From positions 124,165-188,164 of the forward strand of contig CCNB01000007.1 of NCBI GenBank assembly GCA_000824785.1: DNA of 64,000 bases. The letters run 5' to 3'. Below, in pieces: positions 42,046 to 50,280 of the stretch. Under the pieces are notes generated by a model. The model worked only from the letters and a program-made list of their open reading frames with translations. It ran no database searches and was not told the origin of the DNA. A program made the translations under genes and the position numbers. Numbering within the stretch: the stretch's first letter is position 1; every line of letters begins with the position of its first letter. The DNA is from Mesorhizobium plurifarium. GTDB lineage: Bacteria > Pseudomonadota > Alphaproteobacteria > Rhizobiales > Rhizobiaceae.

Positions 42046-42070
42046 GGCCGCGCTTCGACGGAGCGCGGCC
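42046..42070 (-). terminator. Hairpin between the binding-protein and permease genes
   Basis: Perfect 9-bp stem: ggccgcgct (42046-42054) and agcgcggcc (42062-42070) with a 7-base loop. It lies 46 bases past the binding-protein stop on the minus strand and before livH. Intercistronic hairpins at this place in ABC importer operons commonly limit read-through or protect the upstream message, giving more binding protein than permease. Confidence 0.6.
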
Positions 42071-42115
42071 ATAGACAAGCCGGGAGACCGCCGCCGAGGC
42101 GACTCCGGCGCATGA

Positions 42116-43228
42116 CTATTTCTGGCCGGCCAGTTTGAAGTCCGAGCCCTCGACCTTGTAAAGGTAGGACGGGGCCACCTTGAGTTCGCCTGTGTCGTCG
42201 AACTCCAGTTCGCCTACCGCGGTCTTGACCTTGGCCGCATGCAGCGCGGCGTTCATGTCCTCGCGCGTAAGGCCCTTGGTCGTCTTGAGCACCTGCTCGA
42301 GGATTTGGCCCTGCACATAGCCGTAGATCGAATATGGCCCGGCATCCTCACCATACTTGGCCTTATAGAGCTTAGCGAAATCCGCGATCTCGGGGGAAGC
42401 ATCCATCGGCGGGACCTGGATGGCGACAAGCGTGCCCTGGACGTTGGCCTCGCCGGCCTGCTTGATAAGGTCCGGGGTATAGCCGCCGTCCGGCACCATC
42501 AGCGCCGCGGCTATACCCTGTTCGTGCATCTGCTTGGCGAATAGCGCAAGCTGCGGCATCACCGCGCCAAGATAGATCGCGTCCGGTTTTTTGGTCTTGA
42601 TCTGGGCCAGAACGGCGGTGAAGTCGACGTCGGTCGGCGCAACCGCCAGGGTATCGAGGACCTTGCCGCCGCCCGCTTCGAAGTTCTTGGCGAATATCTC
42701 GGAAATTCCCTGTCCGAAGACCTGCTTGTCGTTGACGATGACGGCGGTCTTCGCGCCGAGCTTCCCTAAGGCGTATTCAGCCGGCAATAGGGCGCCGGCC
42801 AGGTCGTTGGCGACGGGGCGCACCATGAACTTGTAGCCCTGTTTGGTCAGCGACGGGTTCGAGCCGAAGGTCATGGTCGGCAGCGAGCAGTCCTCGTAGA
42901 TCGGCAGCGTCGACTGGGCAACGCCGGAATTGAAATTCACAAGACCGAGCACGACCTTGTCGTTGTCGCAGAACTTCTGGGCGACGAGCGTTCCCTCGCG
43001 CGGGTCGGCTTTGTCGTCCTGCTGATCGTAGGCGATGGTGACGCCGTTGACGCCGCCGCTCGCGTTCAGTTTGTCGACGTAGAGCTTGAAGCCATTGTGC
43101 CAGGTATTGCCGAAATACGCCTGCGGGCCGGAAAGCGGCGCGGCCATGCCGACGGTTATCTGCTCCGCCATGGCGGGTGCCGCGAAGAGTGAGGCGCCGA
43201 GAAGGAGTGCGGCGGTAAGTTTTCTCAT
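42116..43228 (-). CDS. Branched-chain-type ABC transporter substrate-binding protein
   Basis: Periplasmic receptor of the importer (type I periplasmic-binding fold, LivK/UrtA-like). The 370 residues start with a clear Sec signal peptide, cleavage after AMA at residue 21, then ITVGMAAPLSGPQAYFG as the first strand. A conserved pair of cysteines (FCDNDK; EDCSLP) probably forms the family's disulfide. The gene leads the importer operon; a GTGTCGACAC palindrome sits 100 bases upstream of its ATG, so it is probably repressed by the GntR protein encoded next door. The ligand is unknown. Confidence 0.93.
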   Translation of the reverse strand: MRKLTAALLLGASLFAAPAMAEQITVGMAAPLSGPQAYFGNTWHNGFKLYVDKLNASGGVNGVTIAYDQQDDKADPREGTLVAQKFCDNDKVVLGLVNFNSGVAQSTLPIYEDCSLPTMTFGSNPSLTKQGYKFMVRPVANDLAGALLPAEYALGKLGAKTAVIVNDKQVFGQGISEIFAKNFEAGGGKVLDTLAVAPTDVDFTAVLAQIKTKKPDAIYLGAVMPQLALFAKQMHEQGIAAALMVPDGGYTPDLIKQAGEANVQGTLVAIQVPPMDASPEIADFAKLYKAKYGEDAGPYSIYGYVQGQILEQVLKTTKGLTREDMNAALHAAKVKTAVGELEFDDTGELKVAPSYLYKVEGSDFKLAGQK

Positions 43229-43328
43229 GAAGGTTCCCCTTAGCTGCTGTCACGTGAGGGCGGCCGTTCCGGTCTTCTCCCCTCTTTGCCAGCGCATCGA
43301 AGCAGACAAAGGAGTGGCAGTCAAGAAA

Positions 43329-43338
43329 GTGTCGACAC
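43329..43338. promoter_or_regulatory. Putative GntR operator, importer operon
   Basis: Perfect 10-bp palindrome gtgtcgacac, extended to agtgtcgacact (43328-43339), in the 141-base gap between gntR and the binding-protein gene and about 100 bases upstream of the latter's ATG. The same core recurs at 44174, 51290 and 55310, always between genes. T(N)GT...AC(N)A dyads are typical of GntR-family sites. Confidence 0.75.
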
Positions 43339-43369
43339 TATTGCGTTCAATCTTGTGGTCAGATACCGA

Positions 43370-44143
43370 TTAAGCATCACGGACCTTTCGGCGACGCTTC
43401 AAATCGGCGGCATTGTCGGGCGCAAAAACCTTGAGCAGCGCGTCCTTGAGCGCCTGCTGCGTGACGGAGACGGTCATTTCGATATGTTCGCGCAACAGTT
43501 TCATGCCTTCCTCGGCATCTCGTTTGACGGCGGCGGCGACGATCCCGGAGTGGAATGTGACTTGCGCCTTGTCGTGCGAAGGGTGCTCGATCTGGATACG
43601 GCGGATGAAGCGGATGCGCGCATTGATGGAAGCGAGCTGCGCGACAAGTTCGGGATTTCCCGAGAGCTCGGCGATGAGCAGATGGAAGCCTTCGTCCTCA
43701 GCCAGAATGATGTCGGCCGGCTGGTCTCGATAGCCGTCGACGATCGCCTCCCAATATTCACGCAGCCGATCGATTTCGCGGTCTTCGGCGCGCTCGCACA
43801 TCAGCTTGAAAGCGGCGCATTCAATGATGGAGCGCAGCTCATAGAGATCGAGCAGGCCCTCGGTGCTGAGGCTCCTTACGAAGAAGCCGCGATTGGGGGT
43901 GAGCGAAACGAAGCCCTCGGAAGCGAGCCGGTTCAACGCCTCGCGGATTGGCGTGCGCGAGACACCCAGGCTGCGCGAAAGCTGGACCTCGTTGATGCGC
44001 TCGCCGGGCTTGAGCGTGAACTCCACGAGATGCTTGCGGATCGTGAGATAGGCACGTTCGCTGCTGTCGGCGCTGCGTCGCGTTTCGGCCTCGTTCATGG
44101 CGGGCTGGCCGCTGCCGGCGTCGCCCTCAACTCGTTCGGTCAT
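43370..44143 (-). CDS. GntR-family transcriptional regulator (FadR/FCD subfamily)
   Basis: The 257 residues hold an N-terminal winged helix (about 30-95: EVQLSRSLGVSRTPIREALN as helix-turn-helix and LTPNRGFFVRSL as wing) and a C-terminal all-helical FCD effector domain (about 110-240) with the expected Asp and His residues for a bound metal or carboxylate (EDEGFHLLIAELSGNP; TFHSGIVAAAVKRD). The palindrome at 44174 lies 30 bases upstream of its start, suggesting autoregulation. The same palindrome precedes the neighbouring operons, so this is the probable local repressor, released by a pathway metabolite (inference). Divergent from the P5CR-like gene. Confidence 0.92.
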   Translation of the reverse strand: MTERVEGDAGSGQPAMNEAETRRSADSSERAYLTIRKHLVEFTLKPGERINEVQLSRSLGVSRTPIREALNRLASEGFVSLTPNRGFFVRSLSTEGLLDLYELRSIIECAAFKLMCERAEDREIDRLREYWEAIVDGYRDQPADIILAEDEGFHLLIAELSGNPELVAQLASINARIRFIRRIQIEHPSHDKAQVTFHSGIVAAAVKRDAEEGMKLLREHIEMTVSVTQQALKDALLKVFAPDNAADLKRRRKVRDA

Positions 44144-44173
44144 GAAAGTTCCAATCGGATTTGTCTGCAGGTT

Positions 44174-44183
44174 GTGTCGACAC
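44174..44183. promoter_or_regulatory. Putative GntR operator between gntR and the P5CR-like gene
   Basis: gtgtcgacac palindrome, 30 bases upstream of the gntR ATG and 64 bases upstream of the divergent reductase-like ATG at 44248. One site could serve both promoters. Confidence 0.75.
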
Positions 44184-44247
44184 TTTGCGGCTCACACTTC
44201 TTTCGCAAGTTCATACGAATGGCAAGCGGCGCTTCGGGGGGAAGGAA

Positions 44248-45009
44248 ATGATCATTGGCATTCTTGGCGTCGGGCATCTGGCCGCTTCCATGCTGACCGG
44301 GTTTGTGCGGTCCGGATTGGATCCAGCGGCAATCATCCTGTCTCCACGCGGCAAGGCCGCGGCCCTTGCGATCCAGCACGGCTTTCGGCTCGCCGCCGAC
44401 AATCGCGAACTCGTTGAGGTTGCCGATGTCGTCCTCGTCGCCGTGCGGCCCATCCATGCGCCCGAAGCAGTTAGCGGCTTGCCGTGGCGAAAGGGACAGA
44501 CCGTGATATCGGTTTGCGCCGGCGTGCCGCTGGCCGGTCTGGATGTCGCGCCGGCGCGTATCGTTCGCGCCATGCCGCTCACCGCTTCCGAGATCGCGGC
44601 CAGTCCGACGGTCTACTATCCCGACGTGGAGCAGGCGAGGGCGGTGCTGGACCGGTTAGGCCCCCCGATAGCACTCTCCAGCGAGAGGGATTTCGATGTC
44701 GCGACGGTCAGTGCCGCGGTCTACGGCTGGGCACAGGACCTCATCCGCAGGACGGCGGAATGGTCGAGCGCCCAGGGCCTCGATCCCACGGCGGCTCGCG
44801 GGCTGGCGGCAAGGACCTTCGTGGCGGCCGGGCGACTGATCGCCGAAAAGGGAGACCCGATGGAGCGGATGCTGCTGGAATTGGTGACGCCGGGTGGGAT
44901 CACCGAGCGGGGACTGCAGGTTCTCTCGGCGCGCGAAGTGCCGGCGGCCTGGGAGGAGGCCTGCATGGCGGTTCTCGCGAAGCTGACCGGCGGCCCTGCC
45001 GATACCTAG
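44248..45009 (+). CDS. Pyrroline-5-carboxylate reductase-like oxidoreductase
   Basis: NAD(P)-binding protein of the ProC/F420-oxidoreductase superfamily, 253 residues. The Rossmann motif is at the very start (MIIGILGVGHLAASMLTGF), then LVAVRPIHAPEAV and RAMPLTASEIAASPTVYYPD correspond to the ProC 'RxMPN' region, with Leu-Thr in place of the usual Asn. The C-terminal dimerisation half (ELVTPGGITERGLQVLSARE) matches ProC's TxPGGTT-type motif. The altered motif suggests reduction of an imine other than pyrroline-5-carboxylate. ATG 44248 follows GGGGGAAGGA. It is under the shared GntR-type palindrome and converges on the SDR gene. Confidence 0.8.
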   Translation: MIIGILGVGHLAASMLTGFVRSGLDPAAIILSPRGKAAALAIQHGFRLAADNRELVEVADVVLVAVRPIHAPEAVSGLPWRKGQTVISVCAGVPLAGLDVAPARIVRAMPLTASEIAASPTVYYPDVEQARAVLDRLGPPIALSSERDFDVATVSAAVYGWAQDLIRRTAEWSSAQGLDPTAARGLAARTFVAAGRLIAEKGDPMERMLLELVTPGGITERGLQVLSAREVPAAWEEACMAVLAKLTGGPADT

Positions 45010-45029
45010 AAGCGGCGGTGCGAGGAGGA

Positions 45030-45779
45030 TCATCGTAGCGGCGGCGGCGGGTATTTCTGGCCCCCGGCCGCCTGTTCGCTCGGCGCGATGGTCAATTCCG
45101 CGATGTCGACATGGTCAGGCATCCGCAGCGCCGAAACAAGCGCGGCGGCAATGTCGGCCGGGCGCAATGGCCGTTGCTCGCAATACATGCGCTTGCGCAA
45201 GCCTTCGCGGTCTCCGTCAAAGGCCTTGAGGTAGAAATCCGTCTCGACGCGTCCAGGCGCGATTTCGGTCAGCCTCACGCCGGTGCCTGCAAGATCGAAG
45301 CGCAGGATGCGACCGGCTTGCGACAGGCCGGCCTTTGCCGCGCCATAGGCTGTCGTACCGGCAAAGACGCCGCTGGCTGCCGTGCTGGTCAGGGTGAAGA
45401 TGTGGCCGCGCTTGCGCGCGATCATACCGGGCAGGAGAAGGCGGATGAGTTGCAGCGGCGCGGTGAGATTCAGTTCCACCACCTCCGCCGTCTCTTCGGC
45501 GCTTTGTTCATGCAAGGGGCGCACGGTCGCCAGGCCGCCAGCATTGTTGACCAGCACGTCGATTTCGGCGGTGCCCAGCGCGGACATGATCGCTTCGCCA
45601 TCGCGAACGTCGGTTGCGATGGGCTTGACCTGCGGCCCAAGCCGCTCCCGCAAGGCAAGCAGCGCGTCCTTGCTACGCGCCAGCGCATGGACCGTCAGCC
45701 CTTGCGCCACGAGGCTCTCAACGATCGCCGCGCCAATGCCTTTGGAGGCTCCGGTGACGAGGGCGGTGCGATAGTCCAT
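45030..45779 (-). CDS. Short-chain dehydrogenase/reductase (classical SDR)
   Basis: NAD(P)-dependent alcohol/ketone oxidoreductase, 249 residues. It has the cofactor motif TGASKGIGAAIVES, NNAGG near 85, the catalytic Ser in TLTSTAASGVF, and YGAAKAGLSQ (Tyr-x3-Lys). The absence of an Asp after the second strand, replaced by Arg in ALARSKDALLAL, suggests NADP(H) preference (weak evidence). It is the last gene of the operon headed by E1 alpha. Confidence 0.87.
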   Translation of the reverse strand: MDYRTALVTGASKGIGAAIVESLVAQGLTVHALARSKDALLALRERLGPQVKPIATDVRDGEAIMSALGTAEIDVLVNNAGGLATVRPLHEQSAEETAEVVELNLTAPLQLIRLLLPGMIARKRGHIFTLTSTAASGVFAGTTAYGAAKAGLSQAGRILRFDLAGTGVRLTEIAPGRVETDFYLKAFDGDREGLRKRMYCEQRPLRPADIAAALVSALRMPDHVDIAELTIAPSEQAAGGQKYPPPPLR

Positions 45780-45803
45780 GCTCGTTCTCCCAAGCTGCTA
45801 CGA

Positions 45804-46727
45804 TCAAAGCGCGCCGTGTTCGGCGACCGCCCTCAGGATGCCGACCAGCCCGGCGTCCCGCGCTGCCCTGAGTTCCTCGGGGCCGCGGCCATGCGTCGCC
45901 GCGCCCGTCGACGCCGAAACCGCCCGGATCGTGTCAGCGTCGAGCCTGGCCTCGAACAGCGTGTCCCAGATGGCCTGATAGGTGGGACCGTATTTGCGCA
46001 GGAAGTCCTCGATGCCGTCGGCATTGAGGCTGTTGGAAATGAATGAGCCCTGCAACGTCCATTTCGGCCCCGGTCCGTACATGAATGCCCGATCGATATC
46101 CTCGACCGACGCGACGCCGTCGCGCACCAAGGCTATGGCTTCGCGCCACATCGCGCCCATCAGGCGCAAGGCGAGATGGCCTGTCACTTCCCTGTTGAGC
46201 GTGACCGGCTTCTTGCCGATGTCTTCGTAGACGGCGCGCGCCCGCACGATTGCCTGCGGATCGGTCGCCTTGCCGCCGACGATCTCGACGAGCGGCATCA
46301 GATGCACCGGGTTGAACGGATGACCAAGCACGATGCGACCCGGCACGCGGCACTCGGCCTGGATGTCGGAGACGAGCAGCGCGGAGGAAGAGGAAGCGAC
46401 GATGACCTCGTCGCCGACATGGTTTTCAATCTCGGCAAGCAGCCGCCGTTTGAGCGACAGGTCTTCCGGACCGTTCTCCTGCACGAAGTCGACTCCTTCG
46501 AGTGTCTCCGCCATCGTCGGGAAAAGCCTGATCGCCCCAGGCGCGGGCGCGGGGCCCTTCAAGCTGTCCAGGTCTGCCGCGAGCGCCGGCAGGACTTCGT
46601 GAAGGACTGCCTCCTGACCCTCCGCCGGATCATATACGCGCACATCATGACCGGCATGGGCAAAGCAAGCTGCCCAGCGCTGCCCGATGATGCCGAACCC
46701 GACAATGCCGATGGTCAGTCTGTCCAT
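45804..46727 (-). CDS. 3-hydroxyacyl-CoA dehydrogenase family protein (carnitine 3-dehydrogenase-like)
   Basis: NAD-dependent dehydrogenase of beta-hydroxy acids, 307 residues. The N-terminal Rossmann half starts TIGIVGFGIIGQRWAACFAH; the middle has QENGPEDLSLKRRLLAEIEN, SSSSALLVSDIQ and the family motif GHPFNPVHLMPLVEIVGG with the catalytic His. The C-terminal half includes MWREAIALVRDGVASVEDID, strongly reminiscent of L-carnitine 3-dehydrogenases and lambda-crystallin-type enzymes rather than FadB. It therefore probably oxidises a free beta-hydroxy acid, not a CoA ester. It lies 24 bases upstream of the SDR and 3 bases downstream of the unknown 288-residue gene. Confidence 0.85.
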   Translation of the reverse strand: MDRLTIGIVGFGIIGQRWAACFAHAGHDVRVYDPAEGQEAVLHEVLPALAADLDSLKGPAPAPGAIRLFPTMAETLEGVDFVQENGPEDLSLKRRLLAEIENHVGDEVIVASSSSALLVSDIQAECRVPGRIVLGHPFNPVHLMPLVEIVGGKATDPQAIVRARAVYEDIGKKPVTLNREVTGHLALRLMGAMWREAIALVRDGVASVEDIDRAFMYGPGPKWTLQGSFISNSLNADGIEDFLRKYGPTYQAIWDTLFEARLDADTIRAVSASTGAATHGRGPEELRAARDAGLVGILRAVAEHGAL

Positions 46728-46730
46728 TTT

Positions 46731-47597
46731 TCAGGCCCTTCTCCCATCGAGCGCGGCACGAAACGCTTCGTTGAGGTCGTTCCATGGGATAAGCAGGTCG
46801 AGCCAGGCGCCGATGCGGCCGGCGACGAGGATCGCCTCATTGACAAGGGGGTCGAAAGGCACTGCCTCCTCCATCGCCCTCTCTAGACGAAACAGCAGCG
46901 CCGGCGTTTCCGCGAGATGGCAGAAATCTCGCAGCCGCGTCGCCGCCTTGTTCAGCGCAAGTGCCGCCGTCTGGCGCAGCACCGCCTCGTCGACGCTTGC
47001 CCGCTCGGATCGGATCCACCAGAGCAGCTCGTGCAGGACGCGCGCCTCCGCCTCCGCCGTGAAGACCGGTCCGGCGGGATGCATGATGGCCCGCGAAGCG
47101 GTGATACGGGCTATGTCGTCGGGCATGCGGTCCCAGATCACCTTGCGTCGGGCCACGATGTCGTGCGGAAGCGTCGATGCCGGCGGGGACTCCTCAGTCC
47201 CTCCGTCGGCCAGTGCCAAGGTCCCGTCGATGATGCGGCGTCCCTGTTCCCGCTTGAGCACCGCGGCGAGCTCCGCGATGCCCTCGACCGGCGCATCGAG
47301 ATGGCCGAGCACGGTGATCTCCGCCGTCTCGGCCTGGAGCGGCGCGAAGGTGATTTCCAGGAACTGCCGTACCGGCCAGTAGATGAAGGCTCCCGCCTTG
47401 GCGTCGAGCACGTGGGTCGCGCCCTCCACGTCCTCGACGAAGGGGGCGTGCCAGTAGATATGGCTGCCGGCGATCTTGGGCGTGTGCAGTTGCAAACGCA
47501 GGGGTAGGGCGGCCAGCAGCGAGCGGCGAGTGCGCAGGGTGTCGCCGTTCAGTTGAATGGGCCAGGCCTTGCCTTCGGCCGAGAAAACGAGCTGCAT
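46731..47597 (-). CDS. DUF3830-like domain fused to an unknown helical domain
   Basis: The 288 residues divide in two. Residues 1-110 look like the cyclophilin-like DUF3830 fold (HTPKIAGSHIYWHAPFVEDV, then AGAFIYWPVRQFLEITFAPL and EITVLGHLDAPVEGI), a pattern I associate with that family from memory. Residues 120-288 are almost entirely helical and unrecognised (WDRMPDDIARITASRAIMHP; AALALNKAATRLRDFC; two Trp-rich helices). No signal peptide. It is embedded, within 3 bases on both sides, in the E1 alpha-headed operon, so it probably has a specific role in the pathway. No catalytic residues can be named. Confidence 0.65.
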   Translation of the reverse strand: MQLVFSAEGKAWPIQLNGDTLRTRRSLLAALPLRLQLHTPKIAGSHIYWHAPFVEDVEGATHVLDAKAGAFIYWPVRQFLEITFAPLQAETAEITVLGHLDAPVEGIAELAAVLKREQGRRIIDGTLALADGGTEESPPASTLPHDIVARRKVIWDRMPDDIARITASRAIMHPAGPVFTAEAEARVLHELLWWIRSERASVDEAVLRQTAALALNKAATRLRDFCHLAETPALLFRLERAMEEAVPFDPLVNEAILVAGRIGAWLDLLIPWNDLNEAFRAALDGRRA

Positions 47598-47598
47598 G

Positions 47599-47922
47599 TC
47601 ACTTGCCGGGGTTGAAGAACGAAACCGGCCTCAGGATCTGGTTGCGCATGTCGAGGAGATAGTCCGTCTCGATCACCTTGCGCCGATAGGCTTGCCATTC
47701 CGGGTCGGCTTCCATGCGGTCGCGACGCTCCTCACGGTCGGCAAGGGTCTCGTATTTCCACAAGTGCACGGTCCGGGAGAGATCGCCAATATGAGTCTGG
47801 AAGAAGCCGAAAGGCTCTCCCAGATAATGCCGCTGCATGGGCAGGCCGACATCCTCATAGAGCTTGAGGAAATGGGACAGCTTGTTCGGGCGGGCGGTGT
47901 AGGTGCGGTGGTCGAAGATCAT
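47599..47922 (-). CDS. NIPSNAP-family protein
   Basis: The 107-residue protein has the compact ferredoxin-like alpha/beta pattern and family motifs MIFDHRTYTARPNKLSHFL, GFFQTHIGDLSRTVHLWKYE (the conserved HxWxY-like strand) and ERRDRMEADPEWQAYR. NIPSNAP proteins are stress-responsive or substrate-binding dimers often found in catabolic operons; no reaction is assigned. ATG 47922 follows AAGGAG on the minus strand, so the longer frame is rejected. It lies between the E2 and DUF3830-like genes. Confidence 0.85.
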   Translation of the reverse strand: MIFDHRTYTARPNKLSHFLKLYEDVGLPMQRHYLGEPFGFFQTHIGDLSRTVHLWKYETLADREERRDRMEADPEWQAYRRKVIETDYLLDMRNQILRPVSFFNPGK

Positions 47923-48015
47923 CTCGGTCACTCCTTCTGGTTCCTGTTCCGGCCCCGTGAGGCCAGAAAAGTCTTGTCCGGCTCGGCTTTGCCGGCGCCG
48001 CAAGCGCGGGTCGTC

Positions 48016-49293
48016 TCAACCGCAACTTCGCACCGTCTCCGCGATAAGCCTGGCCGTCAGCGCCGGCGCTTCGATCTGCGGCACATGGCCAACGCCGTCG
48101 AGCAGGTGAACGGCTGCGAAGCCGGGCGCGCGGGCGGCATGAGCGGCAGGTGCTACGCGGTCGAGCTTGCCCCACACGAGCCGTGTCGGCACGCCGAGCC
48201 CGGCGAGAGCGGGCGTCAGGTCAAAGCCTTGCGTTCCATCCGGGAACAGCGCTTCCGCCATTGAGGCCAGCACATCCCTATTGCCGTTCTTTTCCATCTG
48301 CCTCAGCGCCGCTTGCGCGTAGCCGGCCGGCAGGGTTCGAGGATCGCCCACCATGACCGCCAGCCAGCGCTCGAGCGCCTGGACGGTGGTCGAGCGCGCA
48401 AGCCCGGCGATGAAGCCGGCATTGATCTCTGGGCCGAGACCGCCCGGGGCAAGAAGGGTCACGGAGCGCACGGTGAGACGGCCGATCCGCGTAAGCGCAA
48501 GAGCGGCCGCCCCGCCCAGGGAATGGCCGACGAGATGAGCGTCCCTGACGCCCATGGCCTCCAGTTGGTCGGAAAGGGCGAAGGCGATCTCCTCGATGCT
48601 CTTGGCCGACCGCGCGGCCTCCGCGCCGTGGCCGGGCAGGTCGAGGCTGACCGTCGTAACATCTGGTTCGAGCAAAGGCACGACTTGCCGCCAAACGGAA
48701 CGGTCCGCTCCGAAGCCGTGGATGAGGACCGCCGGCGCCGTTCGACGCGCTGTCGCGGGCGTGGCGACGTGCGATGCCGGGGACTCGGTCGGCTCCGTCT
48801 GGATGCCGCCGGACCGATCCGGACGCCCGGCGAGTGCGGCGTCAATGTCACGCTTCTTGATGCGTCCCCTTGGACCGGTCCCTGAGACGGTCGACAGGTC
48901 CAGCCCCGCGGCCGCCGCAAGCCGGCGGGCAAGCGGGCTTGCGATTGCACGGGTGCCGGACTGGCGGGAGGGTGCAGGGGCGTCGGTTGCGGAGAGGGGA
49001 TCGGCCGTCGCTGTTGTTGCGGCTGGAGTCGCGTGGCCTGCCACCGGTTTTTCGTCGGCGATGGTGCCGAGCACGGCGCCCACCGGCGCTTCCTGCCCCT
49101 CGGTGAAGTAGATATCGGCCAGCCAGCCATCTCGATCCGCCTCGATTTCGGTCGCCGCCTTGGCCGTCTCGACGGTGACGATGAGATCGCCGGCCTTGAC
49201 CGGGTCACCGGATTTGGCCGCCCAGGCAATCACCAGCACGGTTTCCATATACTCGCCGCCGGCGCTGTCGATGCTGATCGGATGGGTTGCCAT
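48016..49293 (-). CDS. 2-oxo acid dehydrogenase E2-like: lipoyl domain plus alpha/beta hydrolase (AcoC type)
   Basis: Acyl-carrying component of the dehydrogenase complex. About 425 residues: lipoyl domain (1-75) with the modified lysine in VETAKAATEIEADRDGW, a Pro/Ala-rich linker, a peripheral-subunit-binding domain (RAIASPLARRLAAAAGLDLS ... RGRIKKRDID), and instead of the usual CAT acyltransferase an alpha/beta hydrolase (PAVLIHGFGADRSVW; nucleophile in VGHSLGGAAAL; acid/base region GKLDRVAP and GVGHVPQIEAP). This layout is that of acetoin dehydrogenase AcoC. ATG 49293 has GAGG at 6 bases; a GTG at 49308 overlapping the E1 beta stop (GTGA) is the alternative. Confidence 0.87.
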   Translation of the reverse strand: MATHPISIDSAGGEYMETVLVIAWAAKSGDPVKAGDLIVTVETAKAATEIEADRDGWLADIYFTEGQEAPVGAVLGTIADEKPVAGHATPAATTATADPLSATDAPAPSRQSGTRAIASPLARRLAAAAGLDLSTVSGTGPRGRIKKRDIDAALAGRPDRSGGIQTEPTESPASHVATPATARRTAPAVLIHGFGADRSVWRQVVPLLEPDVTTVSLDLPGHGAEAARSAKSIEEIAFALSDQLEAMGVRDAHLVGHSLGGAAALALTRIGRLTVRSVTLLAPGGLGPEINAGFIAGLARSTTVQALERWLAVMVGDPRTLPAGYAQAALRQMEKNGNRDVLASMAEALFPDGTQGFDLTPALAGLGVPTRLVWGKLDRVAPAAHAARAPGFAAVHLLDGVGHVPQIEAPALTARLIAETVRSCG

Positions 49294-49304
49294 CTGCCGC
49301 CTCG

Positions 49305-50279
49305 TCACTTCAAAGTCTTCAACGCGGCAGCGTGGATCTTCTCGGCGCTCGGCAGCATCGCCGTTTCGAGAGGCTCGGAATAGGGGATCGGCATGTCCGG
49401 CAGCGTCACGCGCGCGACCGGAGCGTCGAGTTCGTCGAAGGCATGGTCCATGATCGTTGCCGAAAGTTCGGCGGCGTAGCCGCAGAAGCGCCAGCCCTCG
49501 TTGACCACCACCGCGTGGTGCGTCTTCGCGATCGAGGCGACGATGGCGTCGAGGTCAAGGGGGCGCAGCGACCGGAGATCGATGATTTCCGCCGAAACAC
49601 CGTCCGCGGCCAGCAGATCGGCCGCCTTTGTCGCTTCAACCACCATCTTGGAGGTGGCGAAGATCGAGATGTCGCTGCCCTCGCGCACGGTTGCCGCCTT
49701 GCCAAGCGGCACGATCACGTCGCCTTCCGGAACCTCGCCGCGAATGTTGTAGAGCAGCTTGTGCTCGAGGAAGACGACCGGCTGGCTGTCGCGGATGGCG
49801 GCCTTCAGCATGCCCTTGGCGTCGGCCGGCGTCGAAGGCGCTACGACCTTGATGCCGGGTACGTGGGCAAGCATGGAATCCAGCGCCTTGGAATGTTGCG
49901 CGCCCGCGCCCGCTCCGCCGCCGCCCTGGGTGCGCACGACGAATGGCATCTTCACCTGACCGTTCCAGATATAGTTGTAGATCGATGCCTGGTTGACCAA
50001 AGCATCGAGCGACAGCGGTATGAAGTCGGCATACATGATTTCCAGCACCGGCCGGGTGCCGGTCATGGCTGCGGTCACTGCCATCGCGGTCAGGGCCTGT
50101 TCCGAGATCGGCGTGTCGCGCACCCGCCTTTCGCCGAATTCCTCCATCAGCCCCTTCGTCACCTTGAACACGCCGCCGTAGCGGCCGATGTCCTCGCCGA
50201 AGAGGAAGACGGAAGGATCGGTCTGCATTTCCTCGCGCAGCGCGGCGTTGAGCGCCTCGGCGTATCGCATCATCGCCAT
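49305..50279 (-). CDS. 2-oxo acid/acetoin dehydrogenase E1 beta subunit
   Basis: Transketolase-like beta subunit that completes the ThDP site of the decarboxylating E1. The 324 residues show VFLFGEDIGRYGGVF, the catalytic/cofactor Glu in RVRDTPISEQALTAMAV, QGGGGAGAGAQHSKALD, and VVNEGWRFCGYAAEL. ATG 50279 lies 2 bases after the E1 alpha stop. AcoB is the closest functional analogue given the AcoC-like partner, but branched-chain or other 2-oxo acids are possible substrates. No lipoamide dehydrogenase (E3) gene lies in this operon, so a general cellular E3 would have to serve. Confidence 0.92.
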   Translation of the reverse strand: MAMMRYAEALNAALREEMQTDPSVFLFGEDIGRYGGVFKVTKGLMEEFGERRVRDTPISEQALTAMAVTAAMTGTRPVLEIMYADFIPLSLDALVNQASIYNYIWNGQVKMPFVVRTQGGGGAGAGAQHSKALDSMLAHVPGIKVVAPSTPADAKGMLKAAIRDSQPVVFLEHKLLYNIRGEVPEGDVIVPLGKAATVREGSDISIFATSKMVVEATKAADLLAADGVSAEIIDLRSLRPLDLDAIVASIAKTHHAVVVNEGWRFCGYAAELSATIMDHAFDELDAPVARVTLPDMPIPYSEPLETAMLPSAEKIHAAALKTLK

Positions 50280-50280
50280 G

